A stretch of DNA of 64,000 nucleotides from Ceratotherium simum simum (GCF_000283155.1 NW_004454160.1:10172087-10236086), one strand, 5' to 3'; positions 23,024 through 34,619 are shown, numbered from the stretch's first letter. Made by a program: numbers and translations. Notes: generated from the sequence alone by a model not told the origin.

Positions 23024-26000
23024 GTGAGTAAGACGGCCTCCTCGGCCTGTCCTGAGGTCGCGGCGAGGGGACCTGAGCGAGGCAAAGGGTGACTCGGGGA
23101 CACCGTGCGGCGCCCAGAACGCGGGGTGAGGCGGTGATCCCTGCCCCGGGCCTCAGGGAGGCTGCTGAGCCGGAATTAGAATCGCGCTGGGGCTCCGCAC
23201 CCTCCCTCCCTCCCGAGGGAGCGAGCCTCCGCGGCCAAGCCCAAGGCCCAAACCGCCTGTCCTGTTACTGAGATTGTATGGACAGAGTTGTTCTTCAGGA
23301 GTGTTAGGAAATGGGTTAATTTAGGGGAAACCACTTGTGCAAAGTCGAGCCCTGCAATGTAAACAAACACACGCACGTATCCCCTTCCTGTGTAACCAGT
23401 CAATTACTTGGTGCTTAAGAAGATGAAAGACATGCCTTAAATTTTTCAAACGAGTCATAGCTACGTAAAATCCAAAATTGGGAAAGTGTAAGAAGGCGTA
23501 CAGGGAAACACCTCCCTCGCACCAGTGCCGCTCAGCTTCCCACTTCCCCTCCAGGAGGCAACCCGTGTTACTTAAGTCTTTCAGCAGTTTTAAATGAGTT
23601 TGTATGCTAAAGCGTGCATTTTTAACGAGGGCAACAAACTCCTAGAAATTGCAATGTTTGTGTCTCTCCAAAGCTCAACAGTACCTGACACAGTCTTTTC
23701 TCTCATCATAGAGAAATTGGTTTAACTATTTAACTTATATTAGCTAATATAAGTTAAATATATAAATTACAAGAAATATAATTTATAAATTTTAATTTAT
23801 AAAATTATAAATTATAAGAAAAATATAATTTTTCTCGGCTGGGGGTGATAATGAAAAAAGATTGACAAACACTGACTTAAAGCACTTATAACATTGCCTG
23901 GTCCATAGAAACCCTGTATGTATTGTTATAATTATTTAAATTTATTTTCTCACATCATCTGCTTCATTTCTCCTGTGTTCCTGGAATTAGAATGAAGAAT
24001 CCATCCATCGTTGGAGTCCTTTGCACAGATTCACAAGGACTGAATCTGGGCTGTGAGTATCTCACGCCAGCCCTGTGGTGGATTGCACAGCATTTGATGT
24101 TGACTGGGAGCCTAGTGTGCTGTTATTCTCTCTTTTTTATTTCTTGTTACCCTGCCACTTTCTGGGTACTTTTGTGAGTATAGAGATTATCTCCAAATGA
24201 CAAGATTAGATTAAAACTTTTCAGTTGGTGTGTATGAAGGTGGAAGTGTTCTGTGCAGTTCTAGCGCCACACAGTTGTTGCTACTAAAATTGTGTTGGAA
24301 TCATTTTAAATTGGCTCTAGAAAGGACTTCAGATAATGACAGCAGTTACATTTACTGAATGTATGCTGGGACTGCTAGGCTTTATATACATTATCTCTAA
24401 TTTTCACAGTCACCCTGCAAGATGCATGGTGCTATTTTTTAGTCTAGCTGCATTTAACCCTAAGTGAGTAGGCAGTAAAAACAGGGGCTTCAGAGTTGGA
24501 CACACCTGGGTTCAACCCTCTGCTCTTGCATTTGCCAATACTGTGAACTTGGACCAAAAAGAACCTTTCTGAGCCTCAGTTTCTTATTGGGTTGTTGTTT
24601 AATAATGATAATAATTATAGAATTATATTTATTGAGCTCTTACTATGTGCCAGGCGCCATACTAAGTGCTTTACATATACTAAGTAGTCTAATCCTCATA
24701 ACAACCCTGTGAGGTGGATAAAGAAATTGAAGCACAGAGGTTGAGTAACTTGCTTCAGGTCAAACAGCTAGTAAGTAGTTGAGCTAGGATTTGAGTCTGG
24801 CTCCAAAGCCTCTTAATCACAATACTGTAAGATTATATAATATGTGTAAAACACCCAGATATAATGCCCAATCAATGGTAACAATTACAAATGAGGAAAT
24901 AAATCCAGAAAGGTAAATATCTAAAGCATTCAGCTAATTAATCTCAGAACTAGTAAAACCAGGACTCCTTGCTCCTGCTGCAGGAATTTTTAAAGCACTG
25001 AATTTTAGCTGGGAGGGTAACTGAAAGAGGTAATCTGTGTAACCAGTTACGTTTTACACACAAATCAGTCAGTTGAAAAAAAAGGCAGATTTTTTTTGAG
25101 GCGCTTGCCAAGCTCACAACTGGGAAGGCTGAAGTTCAAGTGTAGAAGTCTAAAACTAAATGAGTTCTTTCAAGAAACCTTCAAGGCCTGAAAGACTGCA
25201 CTGGGTCTGGCTAGTTAATGTTTTCTATAACAGTAGTAATCTGTGACTCTGCCATAATGGTGTGTCTCTTACCTGCCTTAATTTCAGGCAGTTAGGCTTG
25301 GGTTGCCTTTATAGACAGAAATAATATTGTAAAGTAAACCTCATGATTGCTTTTGTACCTGGGACCCAAGAGTTAGTTATTATCTACAGGCTAAAAGAAA
25401 CATTAATAAAAAGCCACTTCTCTTGACATTTGAAAACAACCACCTTATTCGGGTGGAAATAACTGCTCACAGAATATTCCCATGTGCTGTCAAGGTGATC
25501 TTACAGCTGAACTCCTGAGTAAAGACTTTTATATCCTTTGAGGTTGAGCTCAATAAAAGGAAGTCAGATTTCCTATGAGGAATTAATTAGTTTCAACAAG
25601 CCTCTTGCCCTTATTGACTGCTGTTTGTCAGTGTTGCCTCTGAATTTCTTGTTGGTTTCAGTAAGGTTCCTGTAAAATGAATTTATGACTTTCAGATTGA
25701 CTTGAATTACAGCTTCCTTATATGCTTGAGAAGGTGTTTAGAGATGGTGATGGGAATGACTTTGAAAATTGAGTGTCTGTTATGAATTTAGTGATTTAAG
25801 AACTGTTGTCTGGCTTTCTCAATGATGTAACCAGCTGAGTATCAGGGCAAAATCATTTCATGTCAGTACCTAACTTAAGAGACCATGAACCGAGCCTTCT
25901 TTTGTGAATAATCAATGAGAGATACTACTATAGCTCTATACTCATTTTTGGACAATCAGGCGACATGATCTCATCTCTGTCTTCCAGGTCGTGGGACCCT

Positions 26001-27115
26001 GTCAGATGAGCATGCTGGGGTGATATCTGTTCTAGCCCAGCAAGCAGCTAAGCTAACCTCGGACCCCACTGATATTCCTGTGGTGTGTCTAGAATCAGAT
26101 AACGGGTAAGTAGATGTCAGCAGATCCCTTCCCTTCCTTTTTATATAGAAAATCCCTGGGAAATTTGACAGGGGCCTGCCCTGTGTTCATCAGTGATTCC
26201 TCATTCAAAGTACTTTGAGGGAGGATCTTCACTCTTTGGAGCACAGGAGCAGATAAATTTGATCTGTGAAGCTAATGTGCTTTCAGACCACAATGACATT
26301 TAAATGAAGAGTCAGAATTGTCATGAACTATCAGTCTGTCAAGCAAAAGAAAGTAATAAATAGCACAGAGGAAGACTAAACAAAGAACAGAAACTACTTC
26401 TGTAGTAATAGAAATACCAAAGATATTGCAAGTGAGGGTCCTCAGAATAATAGTAAATGTAAAAAAGCAGAAGACAAAACTAGGCACAGTATGATCACAG
26501 TTTTGTAAAAAGAGAAAAAAACGTATAGATAGTATACACACAGATAAAAAAACAGGAAAATATTGGGCTGGTGCGTGGCATAGTGGTTAAGTTCAGCACG
26601 CTCTGCTTTGGCAGCCCAGGTTCATGGGTTTGGATCTTGGGCGCAGACCTACGCCACTCGTCAGCTATGCTGTGGCAGTGACCCAAATACCAAATAGAAG
26701 AAGATTAGCACCAATGTTAGCTCAGGGCTAATCTTCCTCAAGCAAAAAAAAAAAAAATAGGAGGAAGATTGGTAACAGATATTAGCTCAGGGCAACTCTT
26801 CCTCAGAAAAAAGAAAAATGAAAATAGTAGTAGTGGTTGTCTCTGGGTGATAGGAGTATAGGATTCATTTAATTTCTTTATTTTATACTTTTCTGTATTT
26901 CCCACGTGTTTTGTTGTGTTCATATATTGCTTTTATACATAGAAAAATAAGTATTATTTTTTTTAGTTGTGTCCTAAACCAAATAGCATCTTTAATCTTA
27001 ACACTGATTCTCACGTGTAACGTTTTACTGAATATCTTCCGCTTTGCCTTTCAGGAACATTATGATCCAGAAACATGACGGCATCACAGTGGCAGTGCAC
27101 AAAATGGCCTCTTGA
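22989..27115 (+). CDS. LAMTOR5: LAMTOR5 (HBXIP), Ragulator subunit; join of 4 exons
   Basis: Joined coding exons 22989-23023, 23991-24052, 25988-26105 and 27055-27115 total 276 nt, giving 91 residues and a TGA stop. All junctions are GT/AG and phases fit (AC|A, T|GT, GG|G). The product runs from [12 protein letters not shown] to a C-terminal VAVHKMAS and matches human LAMTOR5 as I remember it, including length. It is a roadblock/LC7-fold protein of the lysosome-surface Ragulator (LAMTOR1-5), which acts on Rag GTPases and anchors mTORC1 signalling; it was also described as hepatitis B X-interacting protein. The start is chosen because the same frame has a TGA at 22908-22910 with no other ATG between. 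SLC16A4 follows on the same strand about 10 kb downstream. Confidence 0.97.
23727..23760. repeat. 34-bp perfect palindrome in LAMTOR5 intron 1
   Basis: Each 17-base arm is the exact reverse complement of the other, centred on AGCT at about 23743/23744 (left arm starts TATTTAACTTATATT). It is AT-rich and followed by further TATAAATT-type repeats to about 23830. Confidence 0.97.
23991..24052 (+). CDS. LAMTOR5: LAMTOR5 coding exon 2
   Basis: Acceptor GGAATTAG ends at 23990 and donor GTGAGT starts at 24053. The exon encodes [20 protein letters not shown] and the first base of a Cys codon, the first strands of the roadblock fold. Confidence 0.95.
24340..24440 (-). mobile_element. MIR fragment
   Basis: TACATTTACTGAATGTATGC then TATATACATTATCTCTAATT fit reverse MIR, in LAMTOR5 intron 2. 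Confidence 0.55.
24460..24600 (+). mobile_element. MIR fragment
   Basis: GGGGCTTCAGAGTTGGACAC, ACCTGGGTTCAACCC and TCTGAGCCTCAGTTTCTTAT match MIR in plus orientation. Confidence 0.75.
24608..24835 (-). mobile_element. MIR, nearly full length
   Basis: CTCTTACTATGTGCCAGGCG, AATCCTCATAACAACCCTGT, TGAGTAACTTGCTTCAGGTC and TTTGAGTCTGGCTCC give nearly the whole reverse MIR. With the previous entry it forms a head-to-head MIR pair. Confidence 0.9.
24836..25987. other. LAMTOR5 intron 2, rest
   Basis: No further gene or recognised repeat between the MIR cluster and exon 3. Confidence 0.4.
25988..26105 (+). CDS. LAMTOR5: LAMTOR5 coding exon 3
   Basis: Acceptor CTTCCAG ends at 25987 and donor GTAAGT starts at 26106. 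It encodes the central helix and strands, from [18 protein letters not shown] to ...[10 protein letters not shown]. Confidence 0.95.
26290..26960 (+). mobile_element. Old L1 3' end split by an ERE, LAMTOR5 intron 3
   Basis: CACAGTATGATCACAGTTTT before the SINE and TAGTGGTTGTCTCTGGGTGA, TATACTTTTCTGTATTT after it are successive parts of an L1M-type 3' end. Confidence 0.65.
26564..26814 (+). mobile_element. ERE SINE
   Basis: Head GGGCTGGTGCGTGGCATAGT with GGTTAAGTTCAG, two tail modules and an internal A13 run. Short GAAAATA repeats flank it. Confidence 0.88.
27055..27115 (+). CDS. LAMTOR5: LAMTOR5 coding exon 4 with stop
   Basis: Acceptor CTTTCAG ends at 27054. The exon encodes [19 protein letters not shown] and ends with TGA at 27113-27115. 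Confidence 0.95.
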
Positions 27116-27390
27116 CGTCTCCTGTCAGTTCTCCAGCAGCCTGTCATAGGGACTTGATCCTACCTGTGTTAATTATCTTGTAGAACTATTAAAGTTCCAG
27201 TAGTTAGGCCATTCATTTAATGTGCATTGAGCACTTCTCTACTAATTTTAGAGTAAGCTGCGTTATGACACTCTATGACACTGTGGACTAGTAGTTAAGA
27301 AAGGATCATGTTTTGAAGCAGCAGGTCCAGGTCACTTTGTATATAGAATTTTGTTATGTTCAATAAATCTGGTTGGAGGAAAGCTTGTTA
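27116..27390 (+). other. LAMTOR5: LAMTOR5 3' UTR with two candidate poly(A) signals
   Basis: After the stop, ATTAAA at 27188-27193 and canonical AATAAA at 27362-27367 could each direct 3' end formation. The second would give a 3' UTR of roughly 270 nt. The exact cleavage site is inferred. Confidence 0.6.
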
Positions 27391-27554
27391 AACTCTTATC
27401 AAATGTTCCTTTTTTCAGTTATCAAATTGTAATTTTTTTAAAACAGGTCCTTGCTCCAAACTACTCTCTACTCTTTCAGAAGCTTCCTGAAGTACATATA
27501 TTCTCACAGAAGTGTCCATGGATATTTAAAAAAATCAAGTATACTTGTACCCCA

Positions 27555-27725
27555 TAATAATAACATAATACCTTATATCATTAAATACTTACTGTATGCC
27601 GGGAACTCATTTAATTCTCATTAGCAACCCTATGTTGTAGGTACTCTTATTTGCCCCATTTTGCATTTGTATAACAGGCTAAGGGATTAGCAGAGTCACA
27701 GTTTGGACTTAAGATTCCAATTCAG
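27555..27725 (-). mobile_element. MIR fragment
   Basis: TACTTACTGTATGCCGGGAA, TTTAATTCTCATTAGCAACC and AACAGGCTAAGGGATTAGCA are reverse MIR. Confidence 0.65.
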
Positions 27726-27729
27726 AGCA

Positions 27730-27942
27730 TGGATAGTCATGCAGCACATAATGATGTTTAAATCAATGATTGACCACATATACGACAGTGGTCCCATAAG
27801 ATTAGTTCCATATGGCCTAGGTGTGTAGTAGGCTATACCACCTAGGTTTGTGTAAGTACAATCTGTGATGTTCCCACAATGACGAAATTGCCTAATGACT
27901 CCTTTCTCAGAACGTATCCCCGTCATTAAACAATGCATGACT
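27730..27942 (-). mobile_element. DNA transposon relic, family not assigned
   Basis: Contains GTGGTCCCATAAGATTAG, TAGGTGTGTAGTAGGCTATA, CACCTAGGTTTGTGTAAGTA and ends CATTAAACAATGCATGACTG, text I recognise from a widespread mammalian DNA transposon. The superfamily is uncertain. Confidence 0.6.
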
Positions 27943-28329
27943 GTACTCCTAACACCCAGACTACTACAGAAGTAGGTATGTTTAAGCCAGAAAAATATCT
28001 ACTATTTGCAAGTGTAGGACATTATCTTCTCTTCGATCCTTGTAGTTTTCAACAACAGAATGGTGCAAAAGCAGGCACAAAAGACCTCATTTTGTTGATT
28101 TTGAAGGCAGCTCCTGTTGCTCTTTAGCAATTTAATATTCAACAGTATTAAGAAATCTCCAGAATATTATTATTTATTCAAAAATGTCAAGCATCTGCAA
28201 ATATAAGGTGCTATGTGAGGAAACAGATTATGAATAAGACATGGCTCCAGCCTTTGAGCTTGTACTGTGATAGAAGGGATATGCATGTATGTTGTCTTCA
28301 CCATACTTAGCAGTACTCAACGTGTAGTG

Positions 28330-28480
28330 TATATGTTTATCGTCTGTCTTTCCCACTAGCATAGATGCTTTGAGGGCAGAAGCTTTGTCTTATTCACAGA
28401 TGTATCCCAAGCGCCTAGAGCAGTCCCAGCATATAATAGACACTGCATAAGTACTTACCAAATAAGTGAATACATAAATA
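28330..28480 (+). mobile_element. L2 3'-end fragment
   Basis: GCTTTGAGGGCAGAAGCTTT, GTATCCCAAGCGCCTAGAGC and AAGTACTTACCAAATAAGTG follow the L2 3' consensus. Confidence 0.75.
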
Positions 28481-28844
28481 ATGCAAAGGCGTTTTGTGGT
28501 GTGAACTGGGCCTTTCCAGGCAGAGGGAGTAGCAGTGGCAAAGACAGGTGATAAACCAAACAGAATATTTATGTAATAAATGCTTTAGTTTGGTCTGGGA
28601 GGTAGGAGGTGAAAAAGGAAGGAAGGTAGGGCAACTACCTCAAGGAACTTGAATAGGAACCTCAAGCCCGCTTTTTAAGAATCCTAGGCCTTACCCTGTT
28701 AAAAGGATGGAATTTGGAACAAGGGAGGGTCAAGGTTGAGCTTTAAGATTAATCTGAGGTAGACCGTGCTCATTTTTTTTCAAGGAGAAAAACTTCCTCT
28801 TGCTTATCTATGTATCTCCAATTTCTAGCACAAAGTAATAAGAG
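28481..28844. other. Intergenic, no gene seen
   Basis: Purine-rich DNA resembling the unassigned dispersed repeat of 40905-41850; no coding signal. Confidence 0.35.
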
Positions 28845-28995
28845 CCAATCTTTAGTGAGTTTTTGCTGCATGCTAGACACAGGCTAAGCAATTCACATGC
28901 ATTTAGCTCATTTAATCCTCTTAATCCTCTGAGGTATGATCCCCATGTTAGAGAGGAAGAAACAGGCTCAGCAAGATAATTAGCTCAGGATCAAA
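28845..28995 (-). mobile_element. MIR fragment
   Basis: GCTGCATGCTAGACACAGGC, GCTCATTTAATCCTCTTAAT and AAGAAACAGGCTCAGC fit reverse MIR. Confidence 0.7.
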
Positions 28996-29110
28996 GATGA
29001 GGGACAAATGAAAAAACAAATTGGCAGAGAACAAAAGAGAATGAAGAATTAAAGATAACGGAATTGTCTAGAAGATAGGAAGAACTGGTTACCTTAGAAA
29101 GAGGTAGTCA

Positions 29111-29321
29111 GCCTGGCCCCGTGGCTTAGCGGTTAAGTGCGCGCACTCCGTTGCTGGTGGCCCGGGTTCGGATCCCGGGTGCGCACCAACACACCGCTTC
29201 TCCGGCCATGCTGAGGCCGTGTCCCACATACAGCAACTAGAAGGATGTGCAGCTGTGACGTACAACTATCTACTGGGGCTTTGGGGAGAAATAAAATAAA
29301 TAAATAAAATCTTAAAAAAAA
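29111..29321 (+). mobile_element. ERE SINE with 15-bp target-site duplication
   Basis: Plus ERE with A box TGGCTTAGCGG, B box GGTTCGGATCC and an AAATAAAT tail. Flanks AGAAAGAGGTAGTCA (29096-29110) and AGAAAGAGGCAGTCA (29322-29336) differ at one base. Confidence 0.95.
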
Positions 29322-29489
29322 AGAAAGAGGCAGTCAACTCAGAGGGAAGGATTACAGAGAGGAGATGACTGAGTTTGATTTTAGATATGTTGCATTTCTG
29401 ACAGGACATCCTGGTGGTAATGCTCAGTAACAAACGTACTGGGTGCTCACGGTGTACCAGGCACAGTGCTAAACCACCCTTCAGGGACC

Positions 29490-29665
29490 TCTCGTTGCAT
29501 TTAGAACAAAATCTGAAGTTCTTACCATGGTCTCCCAAGCCTTGCATGATCCAGCCCCTGCCCACCCCTTGTGCCACATCATTCCACCCTCTGCCTGCAC
29601 ATATCCCCTCTGTCTAGCACAGTGCCTGGTACATAGGAGGTAACTTTATTGAATAAATGAACATA
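29490..29665 (+). mobile_element. L2 3'-end fragment
   Basis: CAAGCCTTGCATGATCCAGC, CTCTGTCTAGCACAGTGCCT and TTATTGAATAAATGAA match L2. Confidence 0.75.
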
Positions 29666-29834
29666 CACTCTCATTTCTTCTTCGTAACTTTGAGGTAGGC
29701 TGTAGTGCACCCAATTTTATTGATGAAATGTAAGTCTTGTGCTGGAAAGAGCTCAGGGCTGTAGATGGCTGATTTTCTAGTCTGTACAGAGCTGAAGCTA
29801 ACGTAGGATTGTATGGGGGTTTCCTAAGACCACT

Positions 29835-30215
29835 CCTGCAATGGTTAATTTTGTGTATCAACTTGACTGGGCCACAGAGTGCCCAGATACTTGGGTAAAC
29901 GTTATTTCTGTTTGTGTCTGTGCCAGTGTTTCTGGATGAGATTAACAAGTGAATCAGTAGACTAAGTAAAGCAGATTGCCCTCCCCAGTGTGGGTGGGCC
30001 TCAACCAATCTGCTGAAGGCCGAATAGAATAAAAGGCTGAGTAAGAAAGAATTCTTTCTCTCTGCCTAACTGTCTTCCAGCTGGGACATCAGTCTTCTGC
30101 CTTTGGTCTTGGACTCAGACTCAAACTGGAACTATACCATTGGCTCTCTGACTGCAAATCTTAGACTTCTCAGCCTCCATAATCACATGAGCCAATTCCT
30201 TACAGTACCACATAG
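29835..30215 (+). mobile_element. ERVL-type LTR (MLT2-like), solo
   Basis: Starts GGTTAATTTTGTGTATCAAC and includes GAGATTAACAAGTGAATCAG, TGGGTGGGCCTCAACCAATC and CTCCATAATCACATGAGCCA, the diagnostic order of MLT2 LTRs. No internal sequence next to it. Confidence 0.85.
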
Positions 30216-32035
30216 TATCACCGTATAATATCACATAGGTACCCTCTCCCTGGAATTTGCTCAAAATTCTAGACTCCTACAAGCAAAGCAAGTGTTCAGC
30301 ATAAACCATACTGTTTGCACAAACAGTTTAGGCACAGTGATCTACTCTTATAATTTAGGGAATCGTTGGAACCCTCCCGAAATCTTAACTCTTTTCTGCT
30401 CAAAGATTGAATGAGGACAGGGGAAGATTCAGCTAAAAATAAAATCTCTTAATTCCAGATGGTAGTGCTGTATTATACTCTTAAATCCCTGAGTGCTACA
30501 AATTATTCATGGGCTGTATTTGGCAGTGGAGTGAGGGTGATAGTGGTGACTTAGGAAATCGTGCTGCATTCTTGCTGAATAACTTTAGGGCCAAGAGTTA
30601 GAAGGGTAGAGGTTGAGGGAATTATTTACGTTTAGTTAAAGACCCTATAAACTTTATTAAGTCGATTGCGTACAGATGCCAAAATGTTAACTAATATCCC
30701 AATGGTTGCTTAAGAATTGTTTACTTTTGTTATTAGGACCCACCTGATTAATAAGAACCATTTTTAATGAACTAAGTACCAATAGTGGGTCTGTTAATGT
30801 GCAGTCACCTTATACATATAGTCAGTCCTCACAACAAACTTGCAAAATGATCCTAGCCACATTTTACAGGTTTGTAAACAGACTCAGAGAGGGTAACTTG
30901 CCCAGAGTCTGCAGGCTTAAAAAATGGCAAAGTTAAGATTCTAACCAAGTCTCCATTTCCCACTGTGCCTCAAAGCTTCCTGTATGAAGGTATGTTTCAA
31001 GAAGTTCATCTCTGAGGACTTTGCAGCCCTCTTAGTCTCTATGAATGACTCCTTGTTCTGCCACATTTCAAACGTGACCCCAGCCCTCAGCATCAGAGCT
31101 CTCTAACAATATAAAGCCCAGCCTCATCTCATCCTGTGATCAGAATCATAGACAGCCTTGCTTTAAAAGAGCAACAGGCACTCACACACACACACAAATC
31201 AGTCCTACATATGTTCACTCAAAAATGCTTTCTAGAATATGTTAGTAACTACAAACAACCCTCTGAAAATCATTTACCTTCTCTCTTTTGGGTTTTTGCC
31301 TTCTGCTAAAGGTTTGATCCTTACCACTAGCACCACATAATTGCATAATCTTTTCCATCGTTAGACTTACAGAGCATCTTCCCAAACCACTAAGTTGTGC
31401 TTCTGCTAGCGCTTGAATCAAAAGTAGTATGGAGTTTGGTTTAAAGAGCCTAAGAAGCCCTTTACTTTTTAAAAAGGAACATGTATAAATATGTGCAGAT
31501 TTTCCAGATAAAAGAAGAAAAATACACTTTGGCCTAAAATACACTCTGGTTTAAAACCTGGAATGTTGGTGCTAGGGAGATGAAAGGCAATTTCTCGTTG
31601 ACTTTTTTTTTTTTTTTTTGATGTGGTGGGTGGAGCAGAGGAAGGAAATGGGATAACAAAGCTGAATTATCCCAGTAATTTTCTAGGAGACTCAGCCTTA
31701 ACCATTTCAAAAATGCAATAAGAAAAAAAGTTGCATTAAAATTACAAGTATATATCATTCATGGAAGGTGTTTTGAGTTAGAGCAGTCAAGTATAAAAAA
31801 AAGCAATTAAAATGGGGCCTGGAACTCCAAATTACTAACCTGAATCTTTAGTCAATACACAAAGGTCATACAAATAGGCTGAACTTACTGAAAATGGCCA
31901 TTTGTAGCCCAGGAGATGTATCTCCCAACTCTGGGAGAGTTGTATATTTTCTCTTGTAAAATAAATGTGTCCCCAAGGAACAGCAGAGGCACAGGTATCA
32001 GGGTTCTGGGGCCCCGCCCCCTCCCTTGAGCATAA
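30216..32035. other. Intergenic, mostly unassigned
   Basis: A reverse MIR fragment lies at about 30785-30960 (CAGACTCAGAGAGGGTAACT). The T-run at 31603-31619 is isolated. No gene is supported. Confidence 0.45.
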
Positions 32036-32359
32036 TGTTAAAAGATAAACTGAAGCATATTAAAAATTGTAAGAGTTTATTTGAGCAAAAATCAGCTTGA
32101 ATTGGGTGGTGCCAAACCGGAAGTGGTTAGGAGTGCTCCACATGCAGGAGCCCGGGGAGAAGCTTTATAGAGAAAAGTGGAGGCAAAGCAAGGACATTAT
32201 TGATCGGCTGTAGCTTAAAGTTGAATTGGCTGTTTGTGATTGGTTATTCGTAGGCTTCGATTTCATAACCTTGAGGCATTTACAGGCTTAGATTTTGGTT
32301 TGCTTACATAGGCCGCCACAGAGCCACCTCAGCCTAATGGTCTCTTGTTGTTTTAGCCA
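32036..32359 (-). repeat. ERV 3' LTR (minus orientation)
   Basis: Minus strand carries CAAATAAACTC with an AATAAA signal and ends ...CTTTTAACA at 32036. It aligns end to end with the LTR at 36947-37285, sharing ACAGGCTTAGATTTTGGTTT and GAGGCAAAGCAAGGA on the plus strand. Confidence 0.75.
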
Positions 32360-33111
32360 TGTGGCTTGTTTGTTAATTTCTTGTATTTGCTAGAATACCA
32401 GAGGTATTGATCCAGGTACAGCAGGAGGTACTTGCTATGGCACAGACTCCTCCTTGTTCAGCCAACAAGTGATATAAAGCAGTTCTATTATCTAAAACCA
32501 CCTCAGCAAGAAAGCCTACGGACTTTGGCTGTGTGGCTATGGCCTTAGCAGTGGACTCAGTGATAGTTGCCAGAGTTCAGGAGCCTTGTCTTTCTGTGCA
32601 TTAACAGAGAAAGCAAGTAGCAAAGAGGCAAAAGGAATAAAGTTTTCACATTGGAGATAAAGATGTTGATCCATGATCTCAGGAGAGCTGTCCACCTCAG
32701 GATGCTGCCTGCTTTGGGGAGGAGCCTCCCTAGCCAATTTTAATTTTAGATTTCCGGCTGGTGTGCAGTTACAAGAGTCTAGAGGAGCCCTTTTTAACTG
32801 GGAGATGTGGACTCAAGGTTCAAGTTCCTGCAGTTTGGCTACTGACCTGGTACGGTCCCTTCTAAAGAGGTTCAAGGGCAGTCTTTGTTCTTAGTGATTT
32901 CATATCAGAAGGATGGGAGAAAATTGGAAATCTTAGTTTGGAGAGTAGCCAGATATTTGAGAAAACTAGAAGAATTCAGGATCCAGTCCAGTTTACAGGT
33001 ATATAACAAAACCTCAAAGACAATGAACAAGACTAGAATCTGATATCTACAAAGTCGTGTTATAGTTTTCTACTGAAACATAATTTTTTTTCTCTATACT
33101 CAAACTCATTT

Positions 33112-33408
33112 ACTTTTTTTTTTGTGAGGAAGATCAGCCCTGAGCTAACATCTATGCTAATCCTCCTCTTTTTGCTGAGGAAGACCAGCTCTGAGCTAAC
33201 ATCTAGTGCCAATCCTCCTCCTTTTTGTCCCCCCCAAAGCCCCAGTAGGTAGTTGTATGTCATAACTGCACATCCTTCTAGTTGCTGTATGTGGGACGCG
33301 GCCTCAGCATGGCCAGAGAAGTGGTGCATCAGTGCGAGCCCGGGATCCGAACCCGGGCCACCAGTAGCGGAGCGCACACACTTAACCGCTAAGCCACGGG
33401 GCCGGCCC
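33112..33408 (-). mobile_element. ERE SINE, long form, with target-site duplication
   Basis: Inserted in the ERV interior. It has two GAGGAAGA-type tail modules, a CCCCAAAGCCCCAGTAGGTA core and head GGGGCCGGCCC. CTCAAACTCATTT repeats at 33099-33111 and 33409-33421. Confidence 0.95.
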
Positions 33409-34426
33409 CTCAAACTCATTTCTATCAAAGATAATCACAGCAAGACTAATTTGTTTGCAAAATAAGTCTAGTCTCATTAAACTTGGCCCAATTATTTACA
33501 TAGGTGCAGTAAGAATAGTGATGGACCATAAAGTCTCTTTTAAAATCTGCTTGGTGGAACTTTTCATAAGGAATCTTAGATTGGACTTTTAAAGCCTCTC
33601 GAGGCTAAGAAGCCAAGTCAAAGACTCACCATCAGACTTTGCCTGGAATACCTATAGATTTGGGTTATTTCCTCTCTTCTTGAGGTCCCCAAGATACCCT
33701 GAGGTTCCTGGGCCTGCCAAGAAGTAACCTTCCTTACTTACCTGGTAAGGCTGCTGGGAACTCTGTAAACAAAGTACCAGGCCAGTTTTTCCAAGAGCCT
33801 TCATTGGCTCCATAAAGTCAACCGTAGTTCCTTAAAACTGTCTGGTCATATCTAATTTTATGCATATTAGCATATTCTCAAATATGACATTCTAGTCAAA
33901 GCCTTGGTAATATAACCAATCTTTCCAATTATGTCCTGTTATAAGGACAGAGTCTTATTGAGTTTATACAAATAACTATATTGCCATGAAAATAAGAATA
34001 CTCAACAAATTTCCAAATTCTGGAGGGATCAGGTAGGGAGAAAAGGTAAATGTCTCAATTCTATTTACAAAGGTATACTTTACCAAATTTCCTTAAATCA
34101 TAAATAGCTTGAGAAAAAGGTTTCCTTAAATAATGGAAAACAAAACATTAAGGAACCAGTAGTGTTTCAAAGAAAAGTTGTAAGAAAATTATAATCATCC
34201 TATTAGTTCATTTAATCCCATGTTATTAATTCTTGTTCTGCTTGAATCTAGTTTTTCCATTAATTCTGGAAATTCTTACCCAGTTCAGTTTTATGATCTT
34301 AAAGTTATTCGAAACTTGTATTCTAGAGTACTTGTCAGAATCCTTTCCATTAATCTCTGAAGATGAAGCACTTTTGCAAAAGCATCAGAGTAAAACAATA
34401 ACTGTTTGTAAATTATAAAAAGACTT

Positions 34427-34619
34427 TTTTTTTTTTGGTGAGAAAGCTTCACCCTGAGCTAACATCCACCGCCAATCCTCCTCAGCTTTGTATGTGGGTT
34501 GCTGACACAGCATGGCTGACTAGTGGTGTAGGTCCACGCCCGGGATCCAAACCCATGAACCTGGGCTGCCCAAGCCGAGCATGCTGAACTAAACCACCAG
34601 GCCATGGGGCCAGCCCCAC
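34427..34619 (-). mobile_element. ERE SINE with target-site duplication
   Basis: Inserted in the ERV interior. AAAAAGACTT repeats at 34417-34426 and 34620-34629 flank a minus ERE with head GGGGCCAGCCCC. Confidence 0.93.

Larger units (their letters stand above)
22540..23270. promoter_or_regulatory. LAMTOR5: CpG-rich promoter of LAMTOR5
   Basis: GC content and CpG density rise sharply here compared with both flanks, and there is no TATA box. It covers the first exon and 5' end of intron 1. A CRE/ATF-like TTACGTCA is at 22637-22644 and a CACGTG E-box at 22904-22909. In human a divergent non-coding transcript (LAMTOR5-AS1) starts from the equivalent promoter; no exon of such a transcript can be shown here from sequence alone. 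Confidence 0.8.

Noticed and set aside
22655..23092. 145-codon open frame over the LAMTOR5 promoter
   Set aside because: It is in a different frame from the LAMTOR5 ATG and runs into intron 1. CpG-rich DNA is poor in stop codons, so long chance frames are common there.
29111..29180. tRNA gene, from intact A and B boxes
   Set aside because: The boxes belong to the tRNA-derived head of an ERE with a SINE body, A-rich tail and target-site duplications.
33253..33465. Plus-strand frame with [21 protein letters not shown] and a similar one at 56044
   Set aside because: Both are translations of the same ERE SINE segment, so their similarity to each other is repeat homology, not a gene family.
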